Below are positions 34,001-41,163 of a DNA stretch of 64,000 bases, piece by piece. Numbering within the stretch: position 1 is the first letter of the stretch; each line of letters starts with the position of its first letter. The stretch is from Isochrysis galbana (Eukaryota; Haptophyta; Isochrysidales; Isochrysidaceae). The translations under genes were made by a program, and so were the position numbers. The stretch spans positions 6,636,676 through 6,700,675 of the forward strand of contig CM030933.1 in NCBI GenBank assembly GCA_018136815.1, written 5' to 3'. The notes beneath the pieces were generated by a model. The model was not told where the DNA came from. It searched no databases and was given only the letters and a program-made list of their open reading frames with translations.

Positions 34001-35880
34001 CGCCTTCCTCGGCGAAGTTGCCCATCTCAGCGGCGGGAGCGCCCTCCTTGGCGGCGGGGGCGCCCTGGTCGGCGGTGGCGGCGCCCACGGCGGCGGCGGC
34101 AGGGGCGCCCACATGCGCGAGGGCGCCTTCCGCGGCGGAGTTGCCCATCTCAGCGGCGGGGGCTCCCTCCTCAGTGGCGTGGGCGCCGTGCTCAGCAGCG
34201 GGGGCGCCTTCCTCGGCGGCGGGGGCGCCTTCCTCGGCGAAGTTGCCCTTCTCAGCGGCGGGGGCTCCCTCCTTAGTAGCGTGGGCTCCCTCATTCGTGG
34301 CGGGTGCGTCGTGCTCGGCGGCGGGGGCGCCCACGGTGGGGGCGGTGCTGTGCTCGGCGGCAGGGACGGCCACCTTGAAAGGGGAGCCTACTTTGGCGGC
34401 GGTGGCGCCCTCGACGACGGGGGCGCCCGCTTCAGCGGCGGGGGAGGCCTCAGCGGGGGCGCCGGCCTCGTCGAGGCCGCCGCGCTTGTCGAGGAGGGCG
34501 CGCTCGGCGAGGGCGGCCCCCTCAGCGGAGGCGCCGCGCTCGGCGAAGGGACCGCGCTCGGCAAGGCGGCCCTCCTTGGCAGGGGCGTCGTGCTCGGCGA
34601 GGGCTCCATGCTCGGCGAGTTCCCCATGCTCGAGGGCGCCCTCGTCGGTGGCGGGGATGGCCTCGTCAGCGGAGGAGGCGGAGACGCCCTCGTCAGCTGC
34701 TAGGGCGACGTGCTCGGCCGGTGCGCCGTGCTCGGCGGTGGCAGCGCCCTCCTCGGCAGGGGCGCCCTCCTTAGCAGGGGCGCCATCTTCAGCGACGACG
34801 CCTTCCTCGCCGGCGGGATCGCCATACTCGGCAGCAAGGGCGTCCTCCTCGGCGGCGGGGGCACCCTCCTCATCGGCGGATGCTAAGCCGACCGCCACGA
34901 TTCATGACTATGTGACCGACAATGCGGCCCAGAAAATCTCTCAGCAGTTGCGCGCGAATCGATGCATTCAAGTGGCACGCCAGGCGTCGGCGCTGGCTCG
35001 GGCCTTCGGGTTTGTGTGCCTTGATCTTGACCCCGATGGTTCACTTGGTCCACCCGACGCTCTGCTCGGAGCGGCCGGCGCCATACTCGACGTCCATGCC
35101 AAGCAGCGCCCTCTGCGATGGCGGTGCAAGGCAAAACATTTGTTCGTCGGGAGCGTGCAGATGCTTGCCGATGCACGACATCGACAGTGTCCTGCATGTG
35201 AGACGGAGCGCCTTTGCAGAACGACAGCATTAATGGATCCCGGCGGTGTGTGCGAAGTAGCCGAGTTTCTGGAGCGGGTGGGACCGAATCGTACAATAGA
35301 CATCGTGTCCGAGGCTGAGCAGGCGAGGCTGCTAGAGTACCCTTTGTTTGGTCATCAAGCCCGGTTCAAGGTCACGTTTCGGTGCGCGCAAGGCCATCGA
35401 TGGCAGACGATAGAGCGACTCTTTAGCCAATCCTCTCACTTGAAGCTTGGTCGCTCAGAGCGCGTCGACGCAAAGTGGAGTCGGGGCGACTCGCCGTCCT
35501 ACTCTTGCCACCGCTGCATCGAATGTGCCCTGAGTGCGCAGCAGCAGCTTCTTCAACGGGCCGCTGACACTTTTTATCAACGAGACGAAGTCCTGGCACC
35601 CGCTCATTCTTCCTCAGCTTCGAATGCTCGTGCCACCAAGGAAGCTGTAAGTGCGGCCACCGAATGTGAGCGCCTCCTAAAACTGGGGCCAACCGCAAGT
35701 GCACGGCAGATCCTGGGCATACCCTTGAGCGCCTCACATGACGCGGCGGCCGGCAAGAGGCACTTTCGCCACCTTGCTCGGCTTTTGCATCCGGATAAGT
35801 GTAATTTGCCGAACGCGGCTGAGGCGTTTAAGCGCGTCTTAGATGCTTTCGAGACTTTCGAGAAAGGACTCAAAGGGTGA
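25054..35880 (+). CDS. Giant repetitive protein ending in zinc-ribbon-like motifs and a J-domain
   Basis: One uninterrupted frame of 3608 codons. Residues ~1-240: basic, disordered. ~245-810: degenerate 20-24-residue repeats of the type GGSLRGPPGGSGERAGP. ~830-1810: Ser/Ala/Pro-rich, non-repetitive. ~1820-3275: minisatellite-coded repeats of APSSAGAPCSAGAP type. ~3285-3608: the only globular part, with two probable zinc-binding segments (RWRCKAKHLFVG...CPAC and FRCAQGHRWQT...CHRCIEC, like the W-C-x-x-GH...CPxC zinc ribbons of DUF4379) and a C-terminal J-domain (HFRHLARLLHPDKCNLPNAA) with the HPD motif intact, so an Hsp70-recruiting role is plausible. The C-terminal domains are in frame with the repeats. 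Whether all 10.8 kb is one exon is unproven; introns or a later start are possible, and the C-terminal ~330 residues are the secure part. Confidence 0.6.
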   Translation: MGSSAAPLLNPWECRSLSTILPFSRPAAAASDGRGEVGAGGAESKGGLFWSELLDPSVSSTTHTRQHPRERRHLQRGRSGARRNSGPARDARPPAPGSYARRNAGPARDARLPVREPAREPACEPGAHPLRNGYAHAKGDKSRDGGWGSRPPSMHESVARHGHGRPGQQPQRWLPRGVKGGQPFQRNWSMHVDCGRRAECDGAPSIDPDQDGSGPPGKSSTHSSLAGNSSAWGTPRRGDSGRDGIRNGAGSEGTLRGPPGGAGDGVGFAGGGSLRGPSGERSERPGPGRGGSVWGPPDRSRPEATGERGHSIRQSAAHTGGRADPGNVRSPRGPTGKSGERSRLPWGDHLWGPPDHSRLHGSGGRADQVAGSSPRGLRGGSGGRANSLGGGSPWGQPSETNMAHNDEPAGPAVACSPRGPPGSCGVRAGPSRRGSLWGPPSMAGPGGSGGGPSPVNGSSLRGPSDRSSERAGPVCGGSLQCPTSGRREQAGPAHRGFLRGPPSGGSEPTGTDITSTLRVGGDQGRSSEQADAAIEDSLHRSPGGNGERIGSVGARSLQVRRPPGGSSEQAGLVDRRSLMVPLDGSGDRVGPIDASSLRVSIHRSGDPGGPAGASSLQGAPAVNGRRASSVPVKSAQGAPGGNYARGIHLHESSPRVPVGGSGIQAGLISGSSLRGSICERSGPVSEATQQGTFSGGGERAGPPYGSLPQATLSGEAEEAGRHHEDFERAPPLSGNCARAGPACVAAPPLALEQAGCTHEGLLRAPPLSGGGAQAGPTSGATPLWAPGGSGERACPAHVGMLRGKSGCSREQVGDEAHKIGSTPCLHSGWKKRKLDTQGRLPAKDLSAPRDVPTRHTPVAWTDGEAPAPNKELLTQIHHDGSGRYAGAVGMAPGRQAEAQGCWKSAQDVAMSVQFGDGESESKEDCDQSDSDTAQRRTRLRTIDRNSPDTDRLPMPIASTEERGLTPHLVMGTIGGENLAQHTRLPRPSCGGPDATRVPGVQAPMPSEVRDGSVHIAWSDVCVRHLDNDAKIMGRKRSRRAPLSPRAMRANDTMCWCSSASGPAYHDDSVLPHMANSFSVMGCLPAPPNGAWSVSHSESMGAADESRPNLAAGHSCSKILGCSQAKPSPPIMRGGRVISALSDGGNDTNGSDDCAAPRPCVPPQTGTADCTVGTALTNLEQSSNSSSEGAFVGVGVLPSLGSEIVFDGSLVPTPAQSPLGTALKPYGPRLVIPEDRALFVAAGLDPVSTPTSVTMSMSHTPNLASAHSTAAATTLPDDVTLSSASFASSPSHGEPPATSAMPLTASRKRPLHAFLAQPQPTLASTHEATRLVKCDAGALGSTPPPVTSENVDEEGNQPISTAHLAPAATRYQASLPTSTVGVASLAQNMSASTLSAALAPQGLPEMSSASQSTSPMTQICPATPMVMATPMAWVPMLVPVVPLAPSAIPRVAVFAQTAPGAGAAQCPGGNSIPGPIFETAPQEAEALAAAASLADSAAIAGVGLGEAASVGRVAPLRAPDIVIAAARRGDTPSSFAADETLGQPNRPLKSSTDQGGCSSQTTRKVAPAAVAAPWARNRSVLANARAAPAAALALHVSAPSLVQGMLADIGTPGEHKTSHDMPAPNIKSAPMAPLSKGAPCETTNMLGRDPLAHTRLKPVPAIRMPTVPLADKSVPLGYHTEEGSSDVVRRPLEEDRIQAPICGPDLEITLTGSLIVNSKAASSSLEERTGETSERAISRCAPAQNSIGLEQHIKSTGNTVAGASTKGSCHAVSSIGTRISKKASAPSTSDSVRHTSKLERVITNGMTAAKQTVSSRITASEAPHFSSKAQCSSKAQCSSEAQYSSEALCSSEVPCASEASSSAGMPPSARVPPSAGEPCLARTSCSARAPSSAGALSAGASSSVRAPSSAGALSAGASSSARALSAEAPSSAGAPCSAGEPSLAGTPSSAEALPPGMPSSARTPSSAGAPCSVVAPSSAAKAPYLAGAPSSAWAPSLARGAISTWTPSSAGTPCSAGASSSVGTPCSTKVPSVAGASLAAEAPSSAGAPCSSGAPCSARAPCSASGPSSARGASLAGAPRLPRAACSFSVDRDDNFILRAPSSTGPPCSAWAPSSAAGGASSAAAEALCSAGALFSARAPSSGGSPSSSAGAPSPAAGAPSPAAGAPSPAAGAPCSAGAPSPTAGASSTAATGPSSVAEVPAPFSARGPALVSASSLEREPASIRAPSSAETPCSAGAPSSAGEPSSAPRAPSSATGAPCLAARAPCSAAGVPSSAAGAPSLAAGVLSPAAGVASPAAGALSSAARALSSVAGVLSSAKVSSSAMGPVLVRASSSERGPALSRAPSAGTPCSAGAPSSVTRAPSSAARAPCSAAGASSSSAGAPSPAAGVSSAAARAPSSVALVPSPAELPSSSRGPALVRPPSSEKGPALVWAPSSAGTPCSAGAPSSVTRAPSSAARAPCSAAEASSSSAGAPSPAAGVSSAAARAPSSVAGVSSSAGAPSPATGPALVRVPSSARGPSLVRAPSSARTPCSAGAPSSVTRAPCSAAGVPCSAARAPCSAAGVLCSAGAPSSAAWASSSSAGTPSLAAGASSAAARAPSSVAGVTSSAGAPSSTMGPALVRASSSAKAPSSAGTPCSAGASSSVTRAPSSAAGVPCSAARAPCSSGAPCSAGALCSAGALCSARGASSAGAICSARVPTAAAALCPAPREHFSVGAPSSFRAPSSAGAPSSAGVPCSARVPSSAAGTPSSAGAPSSAGAPSSPRGAALVRAPISSGAPGDSGAPSSVGAPCFAAASSSVGEPCSAVPCSAAAPISSAGAPSLAAGAPWSAGAPSLGELPISAAGAPSLAAGAPWSAVAAPTAAAAGAPTCARAPSAAELPISAAGAPSSVAWAPCSAAGAPSSAAGAPSSAKLPISAAGAPSLAAGAPWSAVAAPTAAAAGAPTCARAPSAAELPISAAGAPSSVAWAPCSAAGAPSSAAGAPSSAKLPISAAGAPSLAAGAPWSAVAAPTAAAAGAPTCARAPSAAELPISAAGAPSSVAWAPCSAAGAPSSAAGAPSSAKLPFSAAGAPSLVAWAPSFVAGASCSAAGAPTVGAVLCSAAGTATLKGEPTLAAVAPSTTGAPASAAGEASAGAPASSRPPRLSRRARSARAAPSAEAPRSAKGPRSARRPSLAGASCSARAPCSASSPCSRAPSSVAGMASSAEEAETPSSAARATCSAGAPCSAVAAPSSAGAPSLAGAPSSATTPSSPAGSPYSAARASSSAAGAPSSSADAKPTATIHDYVTDNAAQKISQQLRANRCIQVARQASALARAFGFVCLDLDPDGSLGPPDALLGAAGAILDVHAKQRPLRWRCKAKHLFVGSVQMLADARHRQCPACETERLCRTTALMDPGGVCEVAEFLERVGPNRTIDIVSEAEQARLLEYPLFGHQARFKVTFRCAQGHRWQTIERLFSQSSHLKLGRSERVDAKWSRGDSPSYSCHRCIECALSAQQQLLQRAADTFYQRDEVLAPAHSSSASNARATKEAVSAATECERLLKLGPTASARQILGIPLSASHDAAAGKRHFRHLARLLHPDKCNLPNAAEAFKRVLDAFETFEKGLKG
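30520..34890. repeat. Coding minisatellite, open on both strands
   Basis: About 4.3 kb of 9-18-bp units built on GGCGGGGGCGCC and CTCCTCGGCGGG. All units are multiples of three, so long frames stay open in at least two plus-strand frames (one Ala/Ser/Pro-rich, one Gly/Leu-rich) and on the minus strand (1513 codons of AEEGAPAEHGAPAA-type sequence, 30357-34898). From 33571 to 34245 there are three head-to-tail copies of a 225-bp higher-order unit (75 codons); another, looser higher-order repeat covers ~32095-32950. Confidence 0.85.
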
Positions 35881-36371
35881 AGAGGGTACATACAATAGGT
35901 ATTGTCCAACCCATCTAGGTTGGTCTCACTTCAGCTCATAAAGTCAACAGCTGCATGGACGGTGCTTCCTCTAGATGAATGGAAGAAAGGGGGAAATGTG
36001 ATATCCCTAGGGCTAGTGCCCCTCGGAGCTAGGGTTAGCGCCGTCACGAACAGCAAGAACAGAGGGGACAACCAACAGGTCCGCCCCGCCCAACCCCTAG
36101 CGCAACCCCTAGAACCAAGCCCAAGGTAGTGCAACCATGGACAAAGCGATGACAAACGAAAGAAAGGGGCGTTGGAATGGTGAGTGATGGATTAGGGGGT
36201 AGTAGGGCGATGGAGCTATGAGGAGGGCACCAATGCCGAGCTCTCATACACATATAAGTGTTAGTCAACTATGCACGGCCCCCCGCCGCGATCCTCCCAC
36301 CTACCCGACCTCAGCCCTCTGACTCACTGAGACACAGCCACTGATCCCCCCTGATGCAAAAGGATAACGCA
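35881..36371. other. 3' flank of the giant gene
   Basis: Moderate-GC sequence with no gene and no repeat that I recognise from elsewhere in the window. Confidence 0.4.
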
Positions 36372-36592
36372 AAAAACCGATAGCCCGATGGTGCAAGAGG
36401 AAGGAGAGGAAAACCTGTCGGGGATCGGAGCACACCGTCTGCTGCAGGAAACCCCATACACCCAGCCCCTAGGTAGCGCACGAGGGGACGAGCCGTTAGG
36501 CAGTTGGAGGGGGGGCGAGAGTAGCGCGCGTGGCTGCATGGTTAAGGTGCAGAGTCGCGCGCGCGGTGAGAAGATTAAGAAGATTTTTTTAA
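36372..36592 (+). repeat. SINE-like element, second copy
   Basis: Aligns end to end with 4926-5139: GATAGCCCGATGGTGCAAGA, GGAAACCCCATACACCCAGC, GGACGAGCCGTTAGGCAGTT, CGCGTGGCTGCAT, and the terminus CGCGCGCGGTGAGAAGATTA AGAAGATTTTTTT. GGGATCGGAGC is the weak B-box counterpart. T-tract end as in the first copy. Confidence 0.65.
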
Positions 36593-36692
36593 TGTTAGTC
36601 AACTAAGTTTATACTTGGTTGCGATGGAGCGCACCGGCGCGAGTTTCCTCTCCACCGGACCCCCCGCCGAGGGCGGCCCCACAGCTCCCATT

Positions 36693-37162
36693 AGGGCTAG
36701 GTAAAAATATGTGACATATTGAACTACATATTTGGGTCAACTTTTCCGGATTACATATCGTTACATTTTCGTACATATTTCACATATTTACGGCATATTT
36801 GGGCGTAGGGAGGGGGTTTACATACTAACTTTAGGCACGGAAGACGGAAGAAGAGGCGCACACGTCGCTCATGACAGGCGAGCTGCGCTCCGCGATCCCT
36901 CATTCATGCCCGTCTACGTATTTGGCGAATAATCATATCTTTCACTCATGTGCAAAGCAGTGTGCTAGCTCTTTTATGTTCTTGTGGTTGGTGTAGGTGG
37001 GTGCTTGTGACTTTTTTGAGGCAGAGGGACGCTTCCCCGGCGCATTTTCATCTTATTGTATGTACATATTTTCTACATATTTGGGCGGATTTTCTACATA
37101 TTTCGACATATTTTACTACATATTTGCTGGGCAAGAAAGTGTACATCTTTTTACCTAGCCCT
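36693..37162. mobile_element. TIR element (MITE) inserted into a LINE-like copy
   Basis: A ~470-bp AT-rich insert with terminal inverted repeats AGGGCTAGGTAAAAATATGT (36693-36712) and ACATCTTTTTACCTAGCCCT (37143-37162; two mismatches) and a 9-bp duplication AGCTCCCAT (36683-36691 and 37163-37171). It is full of CATATTTGG/ACATATTT motifs like the smaller element at 7586-7757, and the duplication length again suggests a Mutator-like origin. It splits a frame that starts at ATG 36624 (MERTGASFLSTGPP...) and resumes at 37170 (MDQSLAKRPRPPSEAEQVC), a 5' region of the LINE-like family. Confidence 0.75.
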
Positions 37163-37829
37163 AGCTCCCATGGACCAGTCGCTGGCAAAGCGACCGCGTC
37201 CGCCCTCCGAGGCCGAGCAAGTGTGTGCGACTCCGGACGCGCCAGACGGCCCGTGGCCCCGGCCACACCCCACACACAACGGACATGCATGAGACATGCA
37301 AATCCCCCCCATCGGGGGCTGCAGGCTGCGGACCAGCAACTGAACCGACAGAAATACTACTACTAATAATACCACTACTCCCACTAGTAGCAATAAAATA
37401 ACTGAGCGTTCGAACCACTACTCCCACTAGCCCGGTACTATCACAACCCAGGTTTCGCGGGCTGGCTGCGAGGCGCGTTTCGCGTTTGCTTGTGGGATCC
37501 GATAATGCTTGCGTTATGTCCGCAACGGCGATCCTATCAAGGTCGGTTTTGCCTTCTAGCTAGGGTATAAAAATATAGTAGTGCCTATGGAATTTGGAGA
37601 GAAGGTCTCATCTTCATCAACCAAGATGAAACTGCTGAGACAATATACGTCAGGCGATCAACGAACCTAGAACCTAGCACCTAGCAACGGAAGGAGTAAA
37701 TGGGTAAATACCAGATGGAGAGGATACCGGGAGGGCGACAGTTCTTCATGGTAGTAGTAGTAGGGTGGGACCAAATGAACGCTTCTTTCTCGCCTGTTGG
37801 ATTGGAGCCTGCGAGGGGGAGGGCACGAG

Positions 37830-38331
37830 GCGCCTCCCGACCCACTCTCTCACTCATTACTCACAGGCTCGCCCCATTCGCCCGCCCTGGCCTGTCGAGG
37901 CCAGCCTATTGCTCCAACCCCCCCCCCCCCCTATTCGATAGGCAGACAGGTGAAGCGTGGGGGCCCCAGAGGCGCAGGAGCAGGAGCGCCAGCGAAGGGG
38001 GAGGCAGGGGAGGTTAGGGCCCAGCCCCCAGCCTCCTCGGCCCCCTAAGCTGGCCTCCAGCCTCCCGGAGCCTCTAGGGGTCGCCAGTGGGCAGCTGGGG
38101 GCCTGCCGCAGGCGCGCCATCGCGCATGCCGCAGGAGAGGGGAGAGAGCGCGCGGGGAAGGGGGTGGGCGGAGCGAGAGCTTCGCCCACCGAAAAATTGG
38201 TAAGTCCCGCGCCTGTTTACACGATAAGTCGGGACCGAGGCCGCCGCCCCCCCGGAGACATAGGACACAGGAGGAAGGGGGGGGGGATGATCATCGGGGT
38301 GGGGGTCGCGGGCCACCGCCGACCATATCAA
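37830..38331 (-). repeat. Internal fragment of the long-TIR element
   Basis: Matches, in reverse orientation, the inner part of 39371-40248 (CCCACTCTCTCAC, GGCAGACAGGTG, GAGCGCCAGCGAAGGGG, GATAAGTCGGGACCGAGG) and stops at GACCATATC, just inside the TIR. The TIR itself is missing. Confidence 0.7.
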
Positions 38332-38348
38332 TAAATAAACTTCTTAAT

Positions 38349-39367
38349 AAGAGGGTGCAACTCGAGGTTCCCTTTTTTTGTCACGCCCCTCCCGACTTTT
38401 TAGGTATATAATTTCTACTGACCCCTAACTTCGCCCCTAACTCGGGAGTTGACCGCACGCAAACAAACATAAACACGGGGACCCATCAAGCGGAAGACGT
38501 CTTTTGTTTCGTTTGTGCCTCCCGTTTCAATATCGCCTCCGCCTCAAAGTTCAGTTGCATTTTCTCCGTCTTATAGAAGCGAATATACTTTGTCTTCCAC
38601 AGTACCAAGAGGAGAAGAATGAACAGCGCGAAAACCACCCCGACCGCGATCCCGACCTTCGCAAGACCATCCCCCGACGCGATGACTGCTGCGCCTATAG
38701 ATAGCACTAACGACAAACCAGTAGGTGATGCCACCCAAGAGACTCATCAAGCGGACGACGTCGTAGGGACCATCGTCGAATAGGCTCTCACGGACGTAGA
38801 CCCACATCTTACAGTATTGACGGGGGCGCCCTCGCCTTCCTCCACGATCGTCCCGCCCTTGTTGAAGAATGCAACCATGCCCGCTGCCCGAGTTGAAGAA
38901 TGCAACCACATGGGCGTCAGACTGCTGACGTCCGCCCTTGCACGCGCATGGGCAGCACGCCGGGTGGATGGCGACGTCTTCAGAAGACTTCACACAGTTT
39001 CCACGCCGTTTGATTCAAAGGAAGAAGCAAGCGATTGCAACCACCTGCCTTGGTTTGGCTGAAGAGGAGCGAGGGCGCGGTGAAAGGGCGGGACTGGCTG
39101 CGATGTTCCCTTTTCTGCGGTCAAATCGCACAGTCCTTGCAGTATTTGTGATCATTCTCTTGTGGAAAAACAAAAAGAATCCAAAAAAAGACGCAGCTGC
39201 GCCAGTGCCACTTCCAAAAATGTAATACAATAATTGGCACGAATGCCAGTATACATCTGAAACCTGCAAGTTTGTACCTTAATAATGGGGTCCTTTAAGT
39301 AGAACTTATACCGTCCACTTGGGGGGCACTTGCCAAAAAAACAACCAAACCTGAGGTTGCACCCTCT
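38349..39367. repeat. Candidate element bounded by diverged inverted repeats
   Basis: Left end AGAGGGTGCAACTCGAGGTT (38349) through TAGGTATATAATTTCTACTG; right end, complemented, AGAGGGTGCAACCTCAGGTT through GGTATAAGTTCTACTT. About 85 bp align with several differences. 22575-22660 is a third, solo copy of this end. The interval encloses the small minus-strand membrane-protein frame at 38486-38820. Confidence 0.45.
38486..38820 (-). CDS. Small membrane-protein frame, possibly spliced or frameshifted
   Basis: Two overlapping minus frames look like one protein: MWVYVRESLFDDGPYDVVRL MSLLGG..., then in another frame GIAVGVVFALFILLLLVLW (a clear transmembrane segment), KTKYIRFYKTEKMQLNFEA and a Lys/Gln-rich end. 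Joining them needs a one-base shift or a very short intron (28, 40 or 46 bp from GTGGCA to one of three nearby AG sites, all leaving the same frame). No family recognised. It could be a decayed gene inside the repeat-bounded interval 38349-39367. Confidence 0.3.
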
Positions 39368-39370
39368 TAG

Positions 39371-40248
39371 TCTCACCGCACACGCGGCCGTGGCCCCTCT
39401 ACTTTCTACTCACGCAGCAAAACTTTCTACACCCCCACTCCCCCGCCCTTTCCCCCCCGCCATCAGGCGACTCCCCCCGTACACTACTAGGGGGATAGGG
39501 GAAAAGGGCTTAGATATGGTCCGGTGGCCCGCGCCCCCCCCCGGTGATCCGTTCCCTCCTTCCTCCTACGCCTACCGGGCTGGCGGCGTCCTCAGTCCCG
39601 ACTTATCCTGTAAACAAATGCGGGACTTACCTATTTTTCCTTCTCCGCGCTCTCTCTCCTCTCTCCTGCGGGACGCGCGATGGCGTGCCTGCGACAGGCC
39701 AGCAGCTGCCTGCTGGCGACCCCTGGAGGCTCCTGGAGTCCAGCTCAGGGGGCAGAGGAGGCTGGGGTTGGGCCCTGGTCTCCCCTGCCTCTCCCTCGCT
39801 GGCGCTCCTGAGCCTCAGGGGCCCCCAATCTGCACCTGTCTGCCTGTCGACCAGGGGGGGAGGGGGGGTTGGAGCGATGGGCTGGCCACGAGGGGCTAGG
39901 ACGAGCGAATCAGGCGAGCCTGTCCGTGAGAGAGTGGGTCAGCAGGGCAGTGGCCTCTTGGCAAGCCATCAGGCATGCCAGGAGGATGGGTGGTTCCTCC
40001 CCAACGGCAGGGGAGGAGTGGAGAGAGAGGGGGGCTCGTGCCCCCCCATGGGCGAACCAAGTACCAAGTATAAACTTAGTTGCACCGCCGACCATATCTA
40101 AGCCCTTCAGCCCGACCCCCCTAGTAGTGCAGGGGGGGAGTCGCCTGATGGCGGGGGGGAGGGAGGGCCGAGGGAGTGGGGGTGTAGAAAGTTTGCTGCG
40201 TGAAAGAAAGTAGTGGGTCCACGGTCCACGGCCGCGTGTGCGGTGAGA
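39371..40248. mobile_element. Non-autonomous element with ~160-bp terminal inverted repeats
   Basis: Left end TCTCACCGCACACGCGGCCG TGG (39371 on) and right end, complemented, read nearly the same for about 157 bp through CTACACCCCCACTCCC, GCCATCAGGCGACTCCCCCC and AAGGGCTTAGATATGGTC (left TIR 39371-39527, right TIR ~40085-40248). The 560-bp centre has no coding content but recurs at 10140-10640, 37830-38331, 56285-56665 and 62459-62600. I see no clear target duplication. Some copies extend past GGTGAGA into ATATTAAAAGG, so the outer boundary may lie a few bases further out. Confidence 0.75.
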
Positions 40249-40578
40249 ATATTGTAGTACTACTAAAAGGTTTATTATATAGTAGTATATAAATATTGCT
40301 GGTGATTCAAATATGAGCTTAGTTGCCCCTACACGCAACAAAAATACTAAGAATTTTCAGCCACATCATATGAAAAACTTCTTGCCCATAGAAAACGAAA
40401 GTTGGTGAGAGCGCTGCATGCTCCCATCTATCATGTATTGGCCTACGGATGTACTTGTTCCATCTCCTACCGCCTCGGACCACGAACCCTTGCCTTCCCC
40501 TCGGCCACCAGCTCGGGGCGTACCCAATGGGCATCTGCACAATCGACACAACCACCGCCCGGTTGCGTAACACCACGA
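40249..40578. other. Spacer between repeat and gene
   Basis: AT-rich start (TAGTAGTATATAAATATT), then the 3' flank of the minus-strand gene at 40579-41163. No gene seen. Confidence 0.4.
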
Positions 40579-41163
40579 CTACGATTCTTCATCTCCCTCC
40601 TCCTCCTCTTCAGTGTCCTCCTCATCACCCACCTGCATCCCCTCATCATCGTCCTCACCACCTTCCTCGTCGTCGTACTCAACTTCATCCTCGTCCTCGC
40701 CCCCGCTTCCTACTTGGCCCTCTTGCTCATACACCTTCTTGAGCTTTCTCGTGCTCATCGACGCTTTCTCCTTCCTTGCATCCTTGCGTTCCTGCTTCGT
40801 AAGCTTGCGCTTCTTCGATGCCGGCTGTGCCACGCTCGCCTCGTCCTTTTTCTGGGCCGGGTGGAGGCGCGGAGCGTGCACTTCTTCTCCGCGCTCAGCA
40901 AGCTGCGCCTCCCACCGCTCCCGCCGCCGCTGCTTCTTTCGCTGCTGCCTACTCCGGTACGCAGCCAGCCGTGGGGCTGCAGCTGGCGGATTGGCGTGCT
41001 GCACCTGCTGCTGTGCGGGCTCGGCGCTCGGCTTGGCGTGGAAGTTACCGCGCGAGCCAACCAGATGGCCGAGTGGGTCGGCAGCCGCGATAATCCGCGT
41101 GCCCTTCCCCTCGTGGTGCTCCTTGTGCCTCGCTCTGGGCTTGAACATGTGCCGGCGCACCAT
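40579..41163 (-). CDS. Basic/acidic low-complexity protein, probably nuclear or nucleolar
   Basis: 194 residues starting MVRRHMFKPRARHKEHHEGK. The N-terminal ~45 residues (GTRIIAAADPLGHLVGSRGNF) look structured. Residues ~65-140 are very basic (RKKQRRRERW, KKRKLTKQERKDARKEK) and the last ~50 are a Glu/Asp run. This basic-then-acidic layout is common in nucleolar and ribosome-biogenesis factors, but I cannot assign a family. It is divergent from the GPKOW gene with a 217-bp AT-rich gap, which probably holds a shared promoter. Confidence 0.6.
   Translation of the reverse strand: MVRRHMFKPRARHKEHHEGKGTRIIAAADPLGHLVGSRGNFHAKPSAEPAQQQVQHANPPAAAPRLAAYRSRQQRKKQRRRERWEAQLAERGEEVHAPRLHPAQKKDEASVAQPASKKRKLTKQERKDARKEKASMSTRKLKKVYEQEGQVGSGGEDEDEVEYDDEEGGEDDDEGMQVGDEEDTEEEEEGDEES

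Noticed and set aside
30357..34898. 1513-codon minus-strand frame as a second real gene
   Set aside because: It is fully explained by three-base periodicity of the minisatellite, and the recognisable domains (zinc ribbons, J-domain) are on the plus strand. Kept only as an observation.
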